DNA from: Bacteroidota bacterium
GTDB taxonomy: Bacteria; Bacteroidota; Bacteroidia; NS11-12g; UBA955
Length of the DNA: 35,489 bases
Reading direction: 5' to 3'
Assembly (NCBI GenBank): GCA_013205405.1
Contig: JABMMZ010000083.1
Location: forward strand, 1-35,489
Positions 1 to 11,200 of this stretch are shown piece by piece; position 1 is the first letter of the stretch; each line of letters starts with the position of its first letter. Position numbers and translations under genes: made by a program. The notes under the pieces are model-generated. The model searched no databases. It had not been told where the DNA came from and saw only the letters and a program-made list of their open reading frames with translations.

Positions 1-195
1 TGTATCGATAGTCTCTTTAAATTTGTAATTAATCTTTTCATATCTAAATTTTTAATATTTAATGTTCAATTATACTACTTATTTTGAAAATAAAAAATTA
101 TTGCCTTTTTTTTTTTTAAAATGTATCAAATTATAGTAAAAAATGACACAATTATTACAATTAGTGATATAAGAAGGTGACTTAGAAGACGAACG

Positions 196-255
196 ATACT
201 TTTCCAAAGAAAAGTATTTGAATTTAAAAACTGCTTATTTTTTATTGAAAATAAG
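196..255. other. Two adjacent hairpins in ORF-free DNA: ATACTTTTC-CAAA-GAAAAGTAT (196-217) and CTTATTTT-TTATTG-AAAATAAG (234-255)
   Basis: Perfect 9-bp and 8-bp inverted repeats read directly; no supported ORF in 1-430. Confidence 0.5.
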
Positions 256-430
256 AAATTTTTGGACTGTTTTAAAATGTTGATATTTTGCATATAATTT
301 AATATTTACAATTCGAAACTATAAAATAAAAAACTATTAATACTCTTTTTTAAAATATAATAAATGACAGAACTTATACCAATTCATGACATATACTTTT
401 AGAATATATGGTTTAAAGGAAAGAGACGGT

Positions 431-1720
431 CTATCCTTTTTGCAGTTTTAAAACCTGTCCTAAAGCAATTGAATCAGAAGTTAAATTATTGTATAATTTA
501 ATATCCTTGACACTTATATTGTATTTTTTTGATATTGAATAAAGCGTTTCGCCCGCTTTTACAGTATGTATTTTAAGAACTTCTTTTGGTGTTTCTAATA
601 GTTTGTCTAATAATTTAATAAAGAGTTTCTGTCCTTCTGCTACTGAATTGGATTGTAAATTATTAAGAGTCTTTAAGTTTTCTATAGTCATAACGTATAA
701 TTTAGAAATACTATATAAAGTTTCTCCTTGTTTTACAAAATGGTATTGCGCATTCGACAGAGTTGTATTTCTAGTATAAGTTGTATCTAGTAATTTATAT
801 GTAATCACTTTTTTAATGGTATCAGGTGCTGAATTCGCTTTTTTCTGCAATTGTAAAACACTTCCATCTGCAGCATCTGTTCCTTTAACCATTAAATTCT
901 TATGGTACAATGAATTCAATTTAATAGCATACTTCTGAGATATTAGCCACATGGTTTCGCCCTCTGTTACTGTATGTGTTGAAATACTTGCTTTTCTTTT
1001 CTTAGGCTTTAAATAAATAACGTCACCGGGTTGAATAGTATGGTAATCTAAATCATTGTACTTTTCTAGTTTTTTTTCTGATTTATGGAATTGTTCTGAC
1101 ACTTTTTCTATTGTTTCATTGGGCTGCAATACCGTATTTGGAATATTTTTAGGATTAACAATTTGAATATTTGCAGCCATTTTTAAATCATATGGATTGT
1201 ACCCATTTAATATGAGCGTATCATATTTTGCTAATTTATTTCTTTCGATACAACTTATTAATAAATCTGTATATTTTTGATTGGAAGCATACCCTGCTGC
1301 TAATAATACTGCAGCCCAGCCTTTATAATCTGAAATCGATAATAAAAATAAATTAGCATACCTTTTATTGTCTGTCAAGAATTTGGAATGGTCTTTATAC
1401 GACTCTTGGGCACTCGTATAACACCTGAAACATTCTTGCAATGCATCATCATCTTCGAAGATACTGCAACCTGTCCAATCTTTTTTACACTTTATTCCAA
1501 AGTGGTTATTTCCTTGTTTTGCTAATCTGCTATTTCCACTTCCACTTTCTAATAATCCTTGCGCTAGTGTAATACTTGCCGGTATTTTGTATTCAATCAT
1601 TTCGCGCATGGCTATGTTCTTAAAACTATCAATATATAGGGCTACTGTAGTATTTTGAGCTATACAAGAGGTACTAAATTGGAATAAAAAATATATAATA
1701 AAAGGCTTAAAATAGGACAT
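431..1720 (-). CDS. Secreted glucosaminidase (GH73/FlgJ-like) with C-terminal LysM repeats
   Basis: Signal peptide-like N-terminus; glucosaminidase signature (IPASITLAQGLLESGSGNSRLA..NNHFGIKC); repeated LysM motifs (HTVTEGETMWLISQKY, HFVKQGETLYSISKLY, HTVKAGETLYSISKKY). Confidence 0.9.
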   Translation of the reverse strand: MSYFKPFIIYFLFQFSTSCIAQNTTVALYIDSFKNIAMREMIEYKIPASITLAQGLLESGSGNSRLAKQGNNHFGIKCKKDWTGCSIFEDDDALQECFRCYTSAQESYKDHSKFLTDNKRYANLFLLSISDYKGWAAVLLAAGYASNQKYTDLLISCIERNKLAKYDTLILNGYNPYDLKMAANIQIVNPKNIPNTVLQPNETIEKVSEQFHKSEKKLEKYNDLDYHTIQPGDVIYLKPKKRKASISTHTVTEGETMWLISQKYAIKLNSLYHKNLMVKGTDAADGSVLQLQKKANSAPDTIKKVITYKLLDTTYTRNTTLSNAQYHFVKQGETLYSISKLYVMTIENLKTLNNLQSNSVAEGQKLFIKLLDKLLETPKEVLKIHTVKAGETLYSISKKYNISVKDIKLYNNLTSDSIALGQVLKLQKG

Positions 1721-1777
1721 AACGTTAATTCAATAACGAAGATAATAGAAAGAATATTTTACAATTCAATTATTTTT

Positions 1778-2038
1778 TCAACAACCACAGGGCTTATACT
1801 TTCTGATAGTCCCTTTTTTATCTCTGGTTTCAATTATTTCTCCTTTAGCATTAAATACTATCCAAGATACTAAAAGGCCATGCTTAAAACGCTCTGTTTT
1901 GATTAACTTACTATTTACTTTGCATTTCCATAAACCTTGCTTTTGATTCTTTTTATCTAGTTTTCCAATGCAAGCAGTATCATTAGCTTTTAACAAATGA
2001 GCCATTGAAAAGCATATTATAAAAACGAAAAACTTCAA
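1778..2038 (-). CDS. Small secreted hypothetical protein
   Basis: 86-aa ORF with signal peptide-like N-terminus, located between ftsH and the glucosaminidase gene on the same strand. Confidence 0.6.
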   Translation of the reverse strand: MKFFVFIICFSMAHLLKANDTACIGKLDKKNQKQGLWKCKVNSKLIKTERFKHGLLVSWIVFNAKGEIIETRDKKGTIRKYKPCGC

Positions 2039-2046
2039 CTTTTATA

Positions 2047-4140
2047 TTAAATTGATTTTTCGTCATCAATTGGTGTAGTAGTATCTATAGAATTATCAGT
2101 AATTAATGTTTCAGTAATATTTGATTGATTTTCAATAGTTTCTTCAACATCACTTTTAAATTCTACTTTTTCACTCTCCATATAGTTTTCATAATTGGTT
2201 TTGTGTTCAAACGGTCTTTTTCCAATTAAAGCTTCTAAATCATATTGAAATAAAATTTCTTTTTTAAGTAACTCCTGAGCTAATTTTTCTACCTCATCTT
2301 TTTTACTTATCAATAAATTTTTAATTCTTTGGTAGGCACTGTCAATAATTTTGCGAACCTCTTCATCTATTATTTCACCAGTTTTTTCGCTATAGGGTTT
2401 GCTGTAAGCAAATTCTCCATTTTGATCGTTAAAACTAATATGTCCAACTTTTTCATTCATACCGTACAATGTTACCATCGCATAAGCCATTTTTGTAACC
2501 CGTTCTAAGTCATTTTGCGCACCGGTGCTTATTTTACCATACGTTATTTCTTCTGCTGCTCTACCTCCCAAAGTCATACACATTTCGTCAATTAATTGCT
2601 CTGTGCGGTAAATATATTGTTCTTTTGGTAGATATTGTGCATAGCCTAATGCCGCAACCCCACGTGGCACAATAGAAACTTTAACTAATGGATCGGCAAA
2701 TTGCAAAAACCAGCCTGCAACCGCATGCCCAGCTTCATGATAGGCTACGATATTTTTTTCTTCTGGAGAAATTATTTTATTCTTTTTTTCTAATCCACCA
2801 ATTACTCTATCAATGGCGGCTTCAAAATCGCCCATATCAATACTTTCTTTGTTATTTCTGGCTGCTATCAAGGCGGCTTCATTGCATACATTGGCAATTT
2901 CTGCACCAGCAAAACCAGGTGTTTGAGCGCTTAGTTTTTTAGCATCTATATCAGTTGCTAATTCTTTGCCTTTTAAGTGTACTTTAAAAATCTGCTCTCT
3001 ACCTATCAAATCTGGCTTATCTATTGATATTTGTCTATCAAATCTTCCTGGACGCAACAGGGCTGAATCCAATATATCTGGTCGGTTAGTAGCTGCTAAA
3101 ATAATAACGCCACTATCGGTTCCAAATCCATCCATTTCTGTTAATAATTGATTAAGGGTATTTTCTCTTTCATCGTTGCTTCCGCTCATTAAATTTTTGC
3201 CCCTGGCTCTTCCAATTGCATCTATCTCATCTATAAAAATAATGCATGGTGCTTTCTCTTTAGCCTGACGGAATAAATCTCTAACTCTGCTAGCACCTAC
3301 GCCCACAAACATTTCAACAAAGTCTGATCCTGAAAGTGAAAAGAAAGGCACATTGGCTTCGCCAGCTACAGCTTTTGCTAACAATGTTTTTCCAGTACCT
3401 GGAGAACCTATTAACAAAGCACCTTTAGGAATTTTTCCTCCTAATTTGGTATATTTTTTAGGGTTTTTTAGAAAATCTACGATTTCCATTACCTCTACTT
3501 TGGCTTCATCTAAACCAGCTACATCTTTAAAGGTAATATTTACTTTGGTATTTTTATCAAACAGAGTGGCCTTGCTTCTTCCAATATTAAATAATTGACC
3601 TGGGCCTCCTGCACCGCCTCCTGCACCGCCTCCCATTCTGCGCATCATAAAACTCCAAATGGCTATAAAAATAGCTATCATAATTATCCAATTAATAATT
3701 TGGCCAGTCCCTCCATTGTCATAAGTGTATTCTACAACCACATTTTCAGCCGCCTTATGCTCAGCTTTTAAATTGTCAAAATTTTTATTGAAAGCCTCTT
3801 TATTCATTTCGAAATAAAAATGTGCGGCCTCTTTTCCAAATCTGCCTTGCGCTTTTTTAATCTTTTTGAAAGTATCCCTATCCAAGGCATCTCTAGTTAA
3901 AAAAACTTTAATATTTCTGTCTTCAATAATTTCTAATTTGGCAACGTCATTGTTTTTAATAAGGGTGCGTACATAATTCCAATTGGTAAGTTCTCCAGAA
4001 TTTTTAGGCAGAAAAAATGAAATTACTATGAATCCTGCCAAAAGAATACCCCAAATCCAGTACATATTAAATTTTGGCGTATTGCTTTTTCTTTCGCCAA
4101 AAGGTTTTTCGTCTTTGTTACTTTTATCTTTATTGTCCAT
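2047..4140 (-). CDS. ftsH: ATP-dependent zinc metalloprotease FtsH
   Basis: Walker [15 protein letters not shown] region ([20 protein letters not shown]), zinc motif HEAGH, N-terminal TM segments. Confidence 0.97.
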   Translation of the reverse strand: MDNKDKSNKDEKPFGERKSNTPKFNMYWIWGILLAGFIVISFFLPKNSGELTNWNYVRTLIKNNDVAKLEIIEDRNIKVFLTRDALDRDTFKKIKKAQGRFGKEAAHFYFEMNKEAFNKNFDNLKAEHKAAENVVVEYTYDNGGTGQIINWIIMIAIFIAIWSFMMRRMGGGAGGGAGGPGQLFNIGRSKATLFDKNTKVNITFKDVAGLDEAKVEVMEIVDFLKNPKKYTKLGGKIPKGALLIGSPGTGKTLLAKAVAGEANVPFFSLSGSDFVEMFVGVGASRVRDLFRQAKEKAPCIIFIDEIDAIGRARGKNLMSGSNDERENTLNQLLTEMDGFGTDSGVIILAATNRPDILDSALLRPGRFDRQISIDKPDLIGREQIFKVHLKGKELATDIDAKKLSAQTPGFAGAEIANVCNEAALIAARNNKESIDMGDFEAAIDRVIGGLEKKNKIISPEEKNIVAYHEAGHAVAGWFLQFADPLVKVSIVPRGVAALGYAQYLPKEQYIYRTEQLIDEMCMTLGGRAAEEITYGKISTGAQNDLERVTKMAYAMVTLYGMNEKVGHISFNDQNGEFAYSKPYSEKTGEIIDEEVRKIIDSAYQRIKNLLISKKDEVEKLAQELLKKEILFQYDLEALIGKRPFEHKTNYENYMESEKVEFKSDVEETIENQSNITETLITDNSIDTTTPIDDEKSI
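3605..3634. repeat. 12-bp tandem repeat (CCTCCTGCACCG x2 plus partial) encoding the Gly-rich linker of FtsH
   Basis: Read directly; encodes GGGAGGGAGG after the second TM segment. Confidence 0.7.
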
Positions 4141-4243
4141 TATAATTTGTTTTTGTAGGCACTTTTAAATTTATATTTTACTAAACGTCAAAGCTAAATG
4201 AATTGTTCATTAATTTTCGATGAAATTTATCAATATACATTCT

Positions 4244-4251
4244 TATTTTTG
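4244..4251 (+). promoter_or_regulatory. Bacteroidota -7 element TATTTTTG upstream of kbl
   Basis: Matches TAnnTTTG; 21 nt upstream of ATG 4273. Confidence 0.5.
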
Positions 4252-4272
4252 CAAAAAATATTCCAATTAATT

Positions 4273-5469
4273 ATGTACGGCAAATTACAACAACATTTAC
4301 AACAAGAATTAGAACAAATTCACCAAGCAGGGCTTTATAAAAAAGAACGTGTTATTACTTCGCCACAAGGCGCAGATATTAAGCTACAAGACGGTAAGGA
4401 AGTTATTAATTTTTGTGCTAATAATTATTTAGGCTTATCTAGCCATCCTAGGGTTATTGAGGCTGCCAAAAAGTCATTGGATACCCATGGGTTTGGAATG
4501 AGCAGTGTACGTTTTATTTGTGGTACTCAAGATATTCATAAGCAATTGGAAGCTAAAATTGCTGAGTTCTACGGTACAGAAGACACTATTTTATACGCAG
4601 CTGCATTTGATGCGAATGGTGGCGTATTCGAACCTTTATTTGGCGAAAATGATGCTATCATTTCTGATGCGCTTAACCATGCTTCAATTATAGATGGGGT
4701 AAGACTTTGCAAGGCTGCCCGATTTAGATATGCTAACAACGATATGGCAGATTTAGAAAAACAACTAATGGCGGCCAATGCTGCGGGTCATACGCATAAA
4801 ATAATTGTAACAGATGGTGTATTTAGTATGGATGGATATGTTGCTCAATTGGATAAGATAACCGCTTTGGCTAATCAATACGATGCATTGGTAATGGTAG
4901 ACGAATGTCATGCTGCAGGTTTTATAGGAAAAACAGGTAAAGGTACTCCAGAATTATGTGGTGTTCATGGTGAAATTGACATTGTAACTGGAACTTTAGG
5001 AAAAGCCTTAGGTGGAGCCATGGGCGGTTATACAACTGGTAAAAAAGAAATTATTGACCTTTTGCGCCAACGCTCTCGCCCTTATTTATTTTCAAATTCG
5101 TTGGCACCTGCCATTGTAGCAGCCAGTTTAGAGGTTTTTAATATTATTAGCGAAAGCACAGCTTTAAGAGATAAATTAGAATGGAATGTAAAATATTTTA
5201 AAGAAGGTATTAGAAATGCAGGCTTTGATTTTAAAGATGGTGAAAGTGCCATAGTTCCTATTATGCTTTACGATGCTAAATTGAGCCAAACAATGGCCGA
5301 TAAATTGTTAGATGAAGATATTTATGTTATTGGATTCTTTTTTCCTGTGGTAGCAAAAGACCAAGCCAGAATTCGTGTACAGTTATCTGCGGCTCACGAG
5401 CAACACCATTTAGACAAAGCCATTGCAGCATTTACTAAAGTTGGCAAAGCGCTTGGGGTTATCAAATAG
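4273..5469 (+). CDS. kbl: Glycine C-acetyltransferase (2-amino-3-ketobutyrate CoA ligase)
   Basis: PLP alpha-oxoamine synthase signature ([42 protein letters not shown]). The ORF opens at 4198, but the internal ATG at 4273 ([16 protein letters not shown]) fits homologues and the promoter better. Confidence 0.93.
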   Translation: MYGKLQQHLQQELEQIHQAGLYKKERVITSPQGADIKLQDGKEVINFCANNYLGLSSHPRVIEAAKKSLDTHGFGMSSVRFICGTQDIHKQLEAKIAEFYGTEDTILYAAAFDANGGVFEPLFGENDAIISDALNHASIIDGVRLCKAARFRYANNDMADLEKQLMAANAAGHTHKIIVTDGVFSMDGYVAQLDKITALANQYDALVMVDECHAAGFIGKTGKGTPELCGVHGEIDIVTGTLGKALGGAMGGYTTGKKEIIDLLRQRSRPYLFSNSLAPAIVAASLEVFNIISESTALRDKLEWNVKYFKEGIRNAGFDFKDGESAIVPIMLYDAKLSQTMADKLLDEDIYVIGFFFPVVAKDQARIRVQLSAAHEQHHLDKAIAAFTKVGKALGVIK

Positions 5470-5470
5470 T

Positions 5471-6340
5471 ATGTTTGTATCTGGCTTTACAATAGCACGC
5501 AATGCTGTAAAGGCTGATTATCCTTTGAAAGAGGCTATTTATTCTATTTTACCTCTTTGCGATGAACTTATTGTAGCAGTTGGAAAAAGTGAAGATAATA
5601 CATTGGCTTATGTTCGCAGTTTTAACGAACCTAAGATAAAAATAATAGAAACTACATGGGATGATAGCCTAAGAGAAGGTGGTAAAGTATTGGCCACAGA
5701 AACTAATAAAGCAATGGATGCTATTAGTCCACATGCTGATTGGTGTTTTTATATTCAAGCAGATGAATGTTTAAATGATAAAGATATAGATGCTTTAAGA
5801 TTGCAAATGGAGAAATATAAAGATGATGAGCGTGTAGAAGGCTTATTATTCAATTACACCCATTTTTATGGCAGTTATAATTATATTGCCGATAGCCGTT
5901 CGTGGTATAGACACGAAATAAGAATTATTAAAAACTTACCTTCTACTTACTCTTATAAAGATGCACAAGGTTTTAGAATAAACAATAGAAAACTGAACGT
6001 AAAAAAAGCCAATGCTTTTATATTTCACTATGGCTGGGTAAAAAATCCTGTATTACAATTAGAAAAACTAAAACAAGCCCGCAAACTTTGGCATTCAGAC
6101 GATTTTATAGCTAAGGAATACGAAAAAATACAAGCCTTTGATTATGCCAATGTAGATTCTTTAACACTTTTTAAAGGCCATCATCCTAAAGTAATGTTGC
6201 CTAGAATAAAAGACCAAAACTGGGCATTTGATTACAATATTAGTAAAAAAAATATGACCCTTAAAAAACACTTGTTATACTTAATTGAAAAGCTTACCGG
6301 TATTAGAATAGGTGAGTACAAAAACTATAAATTAATTTAA
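5471..6340 (+). CDS. Family 2 glycosyltransferase
   Basis: GT2-like N-terminus (MFVSGFTIARNAVKADYPLKEAIYSILPLCDELIVAVGKSEDNT); start set at 5471, just after the kbl stop. Confidence 0.8.
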   Translation: MFVSGFTIARNAVKADYPLKEAIYSILPLCDELIVAVGKSEDNTLAYVRSFNEPKIKIIETTWDDSLREGGKVLATETNKAMDAISPHADWCFYIQADECLNDKDIDALRLQMEKYKDDERVEGLLFNYTHFYGSYNYIADSRSWYRHEIRIIKNLPSTYSYKDAQGFRINNRKLNVKKANAFIFHYGWVKNPVLQLEKLKQARKLWHSDDFIAKEYEKIQAFDYANVDSLTLFKGHHPKVMLPRIKDQNWAFDYNISKKNMTLKKHLLYLIEKLTGIRIGEYKNYKLI

Positions 6341-6342
6341 CA

Positions 6343-7542
6343 CTAATAAGCATAATCTGCCAAGTATTCATAATCTGTGGTAAGTTTACCATCTTTACAA
6401 ATAGTAGCCGCTTGAATTATAGCGCTATTGGGCTTTTGAAGTTCGGGTAGCACATATTCTACCAACATATTTCCAAAACCTTCGCTTGCGTCTTTTGGCA
6501 GTTCTGTAGGCAAATTGCTTACTGCCATAATATCTATACTTTCTGTTGTGTAGGGTTCACACTCCTTCATTGTGCTCGGATTATAACCAAATACTGGATT
6601 ATCTATTTGGGTATCTCTGATAGTAATTGGTACGCTACCATTCACATCGCAACTAATATCTGCTATTACTTTAATTTTAAAAGTTGGCTGACGGGTATCA
6701 TTCTCTGTAAATAATCTATCCATTTTAATATCCCAATAAATACCATTCATTAACAAATCGCAGTAAGGCAAATAATGGCGGAATACGCAGCGATAGCGTG
6801 TGGGGTCGTGGTGAAAATCGCTTCTATCGTAAGGTTTGCCATCTATGCGCTCATACAGGTTTTCAGTTAGTAAATCGGCAAATACTGGCTCTGCATACAG
6901 TTTGGTTAATATATCGGCTGCTGTTACTTGTTTTATACGCGCTTCTTTAAGTAATTCTAATGCACCTAAAGACACTCTGCCATTACCTGTTAAAATTATT
7001 TTTATGGTAGGCAAATCCATTTTTTTTAGTTCTGCTTTAACCTCGGCATAGTCATTGCATTTATAAGCTGGTTTCAAATTAAATATTTCATATTTCTTAC
7101 CCCAAGTAAGTAATCCATTATAGGCGCCTATAATACCAGCAAAACGGCCAAATCCTATTATTCTATCGCCACTTTTCCATCGCAAGGTTTCATAATCTAT
7201 TAGAGTAATATTTTTTTGAATTAAAGCCTGCATGAGTGATTTGTTATGCGCTTGTTTTTTTATAGTATGCGAAAAAAATAGGTAGGTCTTTCCTGCTATT
7301 AAATTCTCCTTAGGTACTTCTTTAATACCAAATAAATAATCGCAAGGGGTTATATCTTCTTGAATTGTTATACCTACTTTTTGATACAATTCATCAGCAA
7401 AACATCTATTTTCAGATGGTTGAATAAATATTTCTATTTCAGGATATTGTTTTTTAATAGCCGCACATTGGGCAGGTGTAAAAGGAACACGCTTATCTGC
7501 CGGTAGTTTTTCTTCTCGCAAAATGCCTATTTTCAAATTCAT
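6343..7542 (-). CDS. NAD(P)-dependent oxidoreductase, saccharopine dehydrogenase / alanine dehydrogenase-like N-terminal domain
   Basis: MNLKIGILREEKLPADKRVPFTPAQ N-terminus and long AlaDH/SDH-like body. Confidence 0.75.
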   Translation of the reverse strand: MNLKIGILREEKLPADKRVPFTPAQCAAIKKQYPEIEIFIQPSENRCFADELYQKVGITIQEDITPCDYLFGIKEVPKENLIAGKTYLFFSHTIKKQAHNKSLMQALIQKNITLIDYETLRWKSGDRIIGFGRFAGIIGAYNGLLTWGKKYEIFNLKPAYKCNDYAEVKAELKKMDLPTIKIILTGNGRVSLGALELLKEARIKQVTAADILTKLYAEPVFADLLTENLYERIDGKPYDRSDFHHDPTRYRCVFRHYLPYCDLLMNGIYWDIKMDRLFTENDTRQPTFKIKVIADISCDVNGSVPITIRDTQIDNPVFGYNPSTMKECEPYTTESIDIMAVSNLPTELPKDASEGFGNMLVEYVLPELQKPNSAIIQAATICKDGKLTTDYEYLADYAY

Positions 7543-7556
7543 ATCAAATATGGAGG

Positions 7557-7564
7557 CAAAGGTA
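7557..7564 (-). promoter_or_regulatory. -7 element TACCTTTG for the 7542 gene
   Basis: Matches TAnnTTTG on the minus strand, 14 nt from the ATG. Confidence 0.5.
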
Positions 7565-7619
7565 GGCAGCTCTATTCTATTTTTGGTATAGAAATTATCC
7601 TATATACACTCATATTTAG

Positions 7620-7850
7620 GCGTATCCCCTCTAAAGCGCAGGATCTGGCAACTGCGAAGCACTCATGAATGGCAAAGCCCACTTGAATACAAAAAAATAA
7701 AATTACTAAATGAGAAATACCAAATAAAATAATAAATAATGAATATTGCGCTTATAGTCCTCGCTGCGCTTTGGGCTAACGCTGCCATCCCTTTAACGGG
7801 CTAGTTACTGGTTATTATGTTATTTATTTTTGTGGTCATTGGGCTTGTCG
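7620..7850. repeat. GC-richer intergenic repeat-like DNA (candidate dispersed repeats)
   Basis: Two GC-rich patches (GCGCAGGATCTGGCAACTGCGAAGCACTCATGAATGGC and GTCCTCGCTGCGCTTTGGGCTAACGCTGCCATCCCTTTAACGGGC) stand out from AT-rich flanks and carry no ORF; resemblance to dispersed Bacteroidota intergenic repeats is from memory. Confidence 0.4.
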
Positions 7851-7894
7851 AAATAAACTTGTAGAAATGCTGCCTGAATAGCCATAAATTGGCG

Positions 7895-7941
7895 TTTACT
7901 TTGTGTTCGCTCTTCAAAGTAAATATACCTTGAAGAGCAAC
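7895..7941. other. Overlapping, mutually exclusive hairpins
   Basis: TTTACTTTG (7895-7903)/CAAAGTAAA (7915-7923) and GCTCTTCAA (7909-7917)/TTGAAGAGC (7930-7938), the latter extendable by GTT/AAC. Confidence 0.6.
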
Positions 7942-8023
7942 AGAATTTGCACATCACCTTTAAAGATTACTGCCATTTTTTAATTATAAATTAAAAACTA
8001 ATTAGAGAAATTAATTTAAATAC

Positions 8024-8055
8024 AGCACCTGAGTATTTTCCTTATGTTAGGTGCT
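8024..8055. terminator. Possible hairpin terminator
   Basis: AGCACCT / AGGTGCT stem (18-nt loop) followed by ATTTTTATT. Confidence 0.35.
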
Positions 8056-8285
8056 ATTTTTATTCTAAAAAGTATAAATTTGGAAATACACTTATCTATT
8101 CAAGTTTTAATGAAAACAGAGAAATAGAAAATAGCTGCAAAGCATTAAATTTTTGTAAATAAACTATGTTTTTTAAATTAATTAAAAATATTTGTTTAAC
8201 AGTTAATTTAAAGAAAAGTAATTTAAAAAATATATTTTATTAATATTCAATTTATATTTTCGTTGTATTATTAAATCTATACAAT

Positions 8286-11200
8286 ATGTACAACAATAAA
8301 TACAAATTTCTATTCGCTTTATTTTTAATCAGTAAACTGGGCATTTCTCAATCATTATTACATTACTGGAACTTTAATACTACCAGTTCATATTCGGTAC
8401 ATATTACACCAACTAGTTCTGTAATTAGTGGAGCTGCATTAGATACTTTAAAGTATGGGATTGGTAGTAGTTTAATTGATTTTGCAAATGGCACAGGACA
8501 AGGATTTGATGTAAACAATTACAATGCTAAAAACAGCGATGTAGCAGGCAATCATTTACGTTTTAACAATCCTATTTATGGAGCGTTAATATTTACTTTA
8601 CCAACTACAGGTTATAAAGATATCGTAGTAAAATACGCTTCATTGCGCTCTGGCTCAGGCGCATATATGCAAATAATACATTATACTACCGATGGTACAA
8701 ATTATACTTTATTTGATACCATTAGACCAACAACTACTGCCACGCTTTATACGTTAGATTTTACCAATAAAGCCAATGTAAAAGACAATTCAAATTTTAA
8801 AATTAGAATTACTTTTGCCCAAGGTGGTGGCGGCACAGCAGGTAATAATAGACTTGATAACTTTTCTTTAGAAGGTGTTTCAAATACGGGGAGCGATTTA
8901 ATAGCACCAACAGTTGTTTTTAATCCAGTAAAAAATGCAGATTTAATAGTTGTAACATTTAAACCAACCCTAACCTTTAATGAAGATATTCGTTTGAAAA
9001 ACAATACTTCAATTACCAATCCCGATTCATTAATTATTTTTAAATTAAATGATTCATTGGGTGCTAATGTGCCTTTTACATCATCAATATCTGGGAAAGT
9101 AATCACCATTACTCCTAGTAGTAATTTTATCAATAAGCAAGTGTATTACTTGGCTTTAAAATCAAATAGGGTAGAAGATTTAAGCGATAATGCTTTAGCT
9201 GGGTATCAGTTTACTAGTTTTAAAACTATTGCTATTCAAACACCATTAACAGCTGGCGATATAGTTCCTGTAGCTTACAGAATGAATGCAACTGGAGCAG
9301 ATGATGAAATTGCATTTTTAAGTTTTGTTAATATTTTAGAAGGCACTATTCTTAATTTAACAGATGCTAAATATACGGATAATGCACAGCCACAATGTGT
9401 TGGTGGCATTAGCTGGACAGCTCCTACAGGCGGCATAGCTGCTGGTACTGTTATTAACATCAATTTAACTACATTGGCAGCCAACAAAGGCACTGTAACA
9501 GGCTCAGGCTTTGGCTTAAGCAGTAGTGGCGACCAAGTAATATTTTATACCGGTACTGCTGCTGCGCCAACTTTTGTAACCGCTTTAAGCAGTAATGCAT
9601 GGATAAATAGCAACATTTCTTGCAGTGGTAGTTTATCTAAAATTCCTGCTACTCTAGCAGATGGTGTTTCTTCTATTAATTTAAGCACTGCCAATGGTAA
9701 TGTATCTGGTAATTCTGTAAATGGGTATTACAAAGGCATTCAAACATTGAGTAAAGCAACTTTGAAAGATTCTATCTTAAATCCATTAAATTGGCAAATA
9801 GCCGATGCTGGAACCAATCCTCAAACATGGCCAACATGGGCTTTTCCTGGCCCACCAAGTATTGTAAATGCCAAAGTAATAAATAATACAACACTACAAG
9901 TTGTTTTTAATAAAGATTTAGACAATACATCTGCTACAAATACTGCTAATTTTACAGGAATAGCTGGATTAACTAGTGTTACCAGAACAAATAATGTAAC
10001 AAAAGCAGATACTTTAACCTTAGTATATTCAACTCCTTTTTTAAATGCTACTACTTACACTTTAGTTGTAAGCAATGTAAAAGATGCAAACAATATAGCT
10101 TTATTTACCCCATATAACTATACATTTACCTACAATACAACCATTGCTTGGGAGAAAAACTTTATAGTAGTAAACGAAGCAGCCAATACCCTTACAGTTA
10201 ATTTAAATCTTACAAATCCATCTACAAGCAGTGTACTTGCCGAAATCCAAGGTGTAGGATTTAGCACTGCATCATCTGCCGATTATACTTTAAGCAATCA
10301 AACGCTTAATTTTATAGGTACTAGCAACAGCCTACAAACCATTACTATACCTATCAATAATGATAATTTAAGCGAACAGGACGAGTATTTTGTAATTACC
10401 TTAAAAAATTCAGTAGGCGCAACTATAACAGGTGATGCCAGTCTTACGATATACATAAGAGATAACGATAGAATAGCTCCAACCCCAACTAAATCTGTTG
10501 AATTAAACTATATTAGCAGTTTCGACCCAAGCCCTATTACTGGTAGTACTACCGAAATAGTAGTGCACGATTCGGCTACCAATAGATTATTTACCACTAG
10601 CGCCATTCAAGACCGTTTAGATATTGCAGATTTTTCAAATCCTGCGGCTATTACGCTTATTAAAAGCATTGATATGGCAATCTATGGCGGCATTACTAGT
10701 GTAGCTGTAAAAAATGGATTAGTAGCAGTAGCCAGTCCGAATGCAAATGAGCAACTAAATGGCCAAGTAGTATTTTTTAATACCAATGGCGATTATATTT
10801 CAAAAGTAACTGTGGGTGCATTGCCAGATAATATCTCATTTTCGCCAGATGGCACCAAAGTATTAACAGCCAACGAAGGACAGCCAAGCCTAGATTATTT
10901 AACCGATCCAGAAGGAACAGTATCCATTATAGATGTAACTAGTGGTGCTGCCAATATTACCCAAGCAAACGTAACTACATTAAATTTTACAAGCTTCAAT
11001 GCACAAGAAAGCACGTTAATAGCCAGCGGTATACGCAAAACAAAATCATCAAGCACCTTATCTCAAGATTTAGAGCCAGAGTATGTTACAACATCTGCCG
11101 ATAGCAAAAAAGCATGGGTAGTATTACAAGAAAACAATGCCATAGCCGAAATAGATTTATTGACCAAAACCATCACCACTATTTGGCCTTTAGGTACTAA

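Noticed and set aside
2688-3598. Plus-strand ORFs inside ftsH (2688-2942, 2966-3151, 3353-3598)
   Set aside because: Antisense shadows of a well-supported conserved gene.
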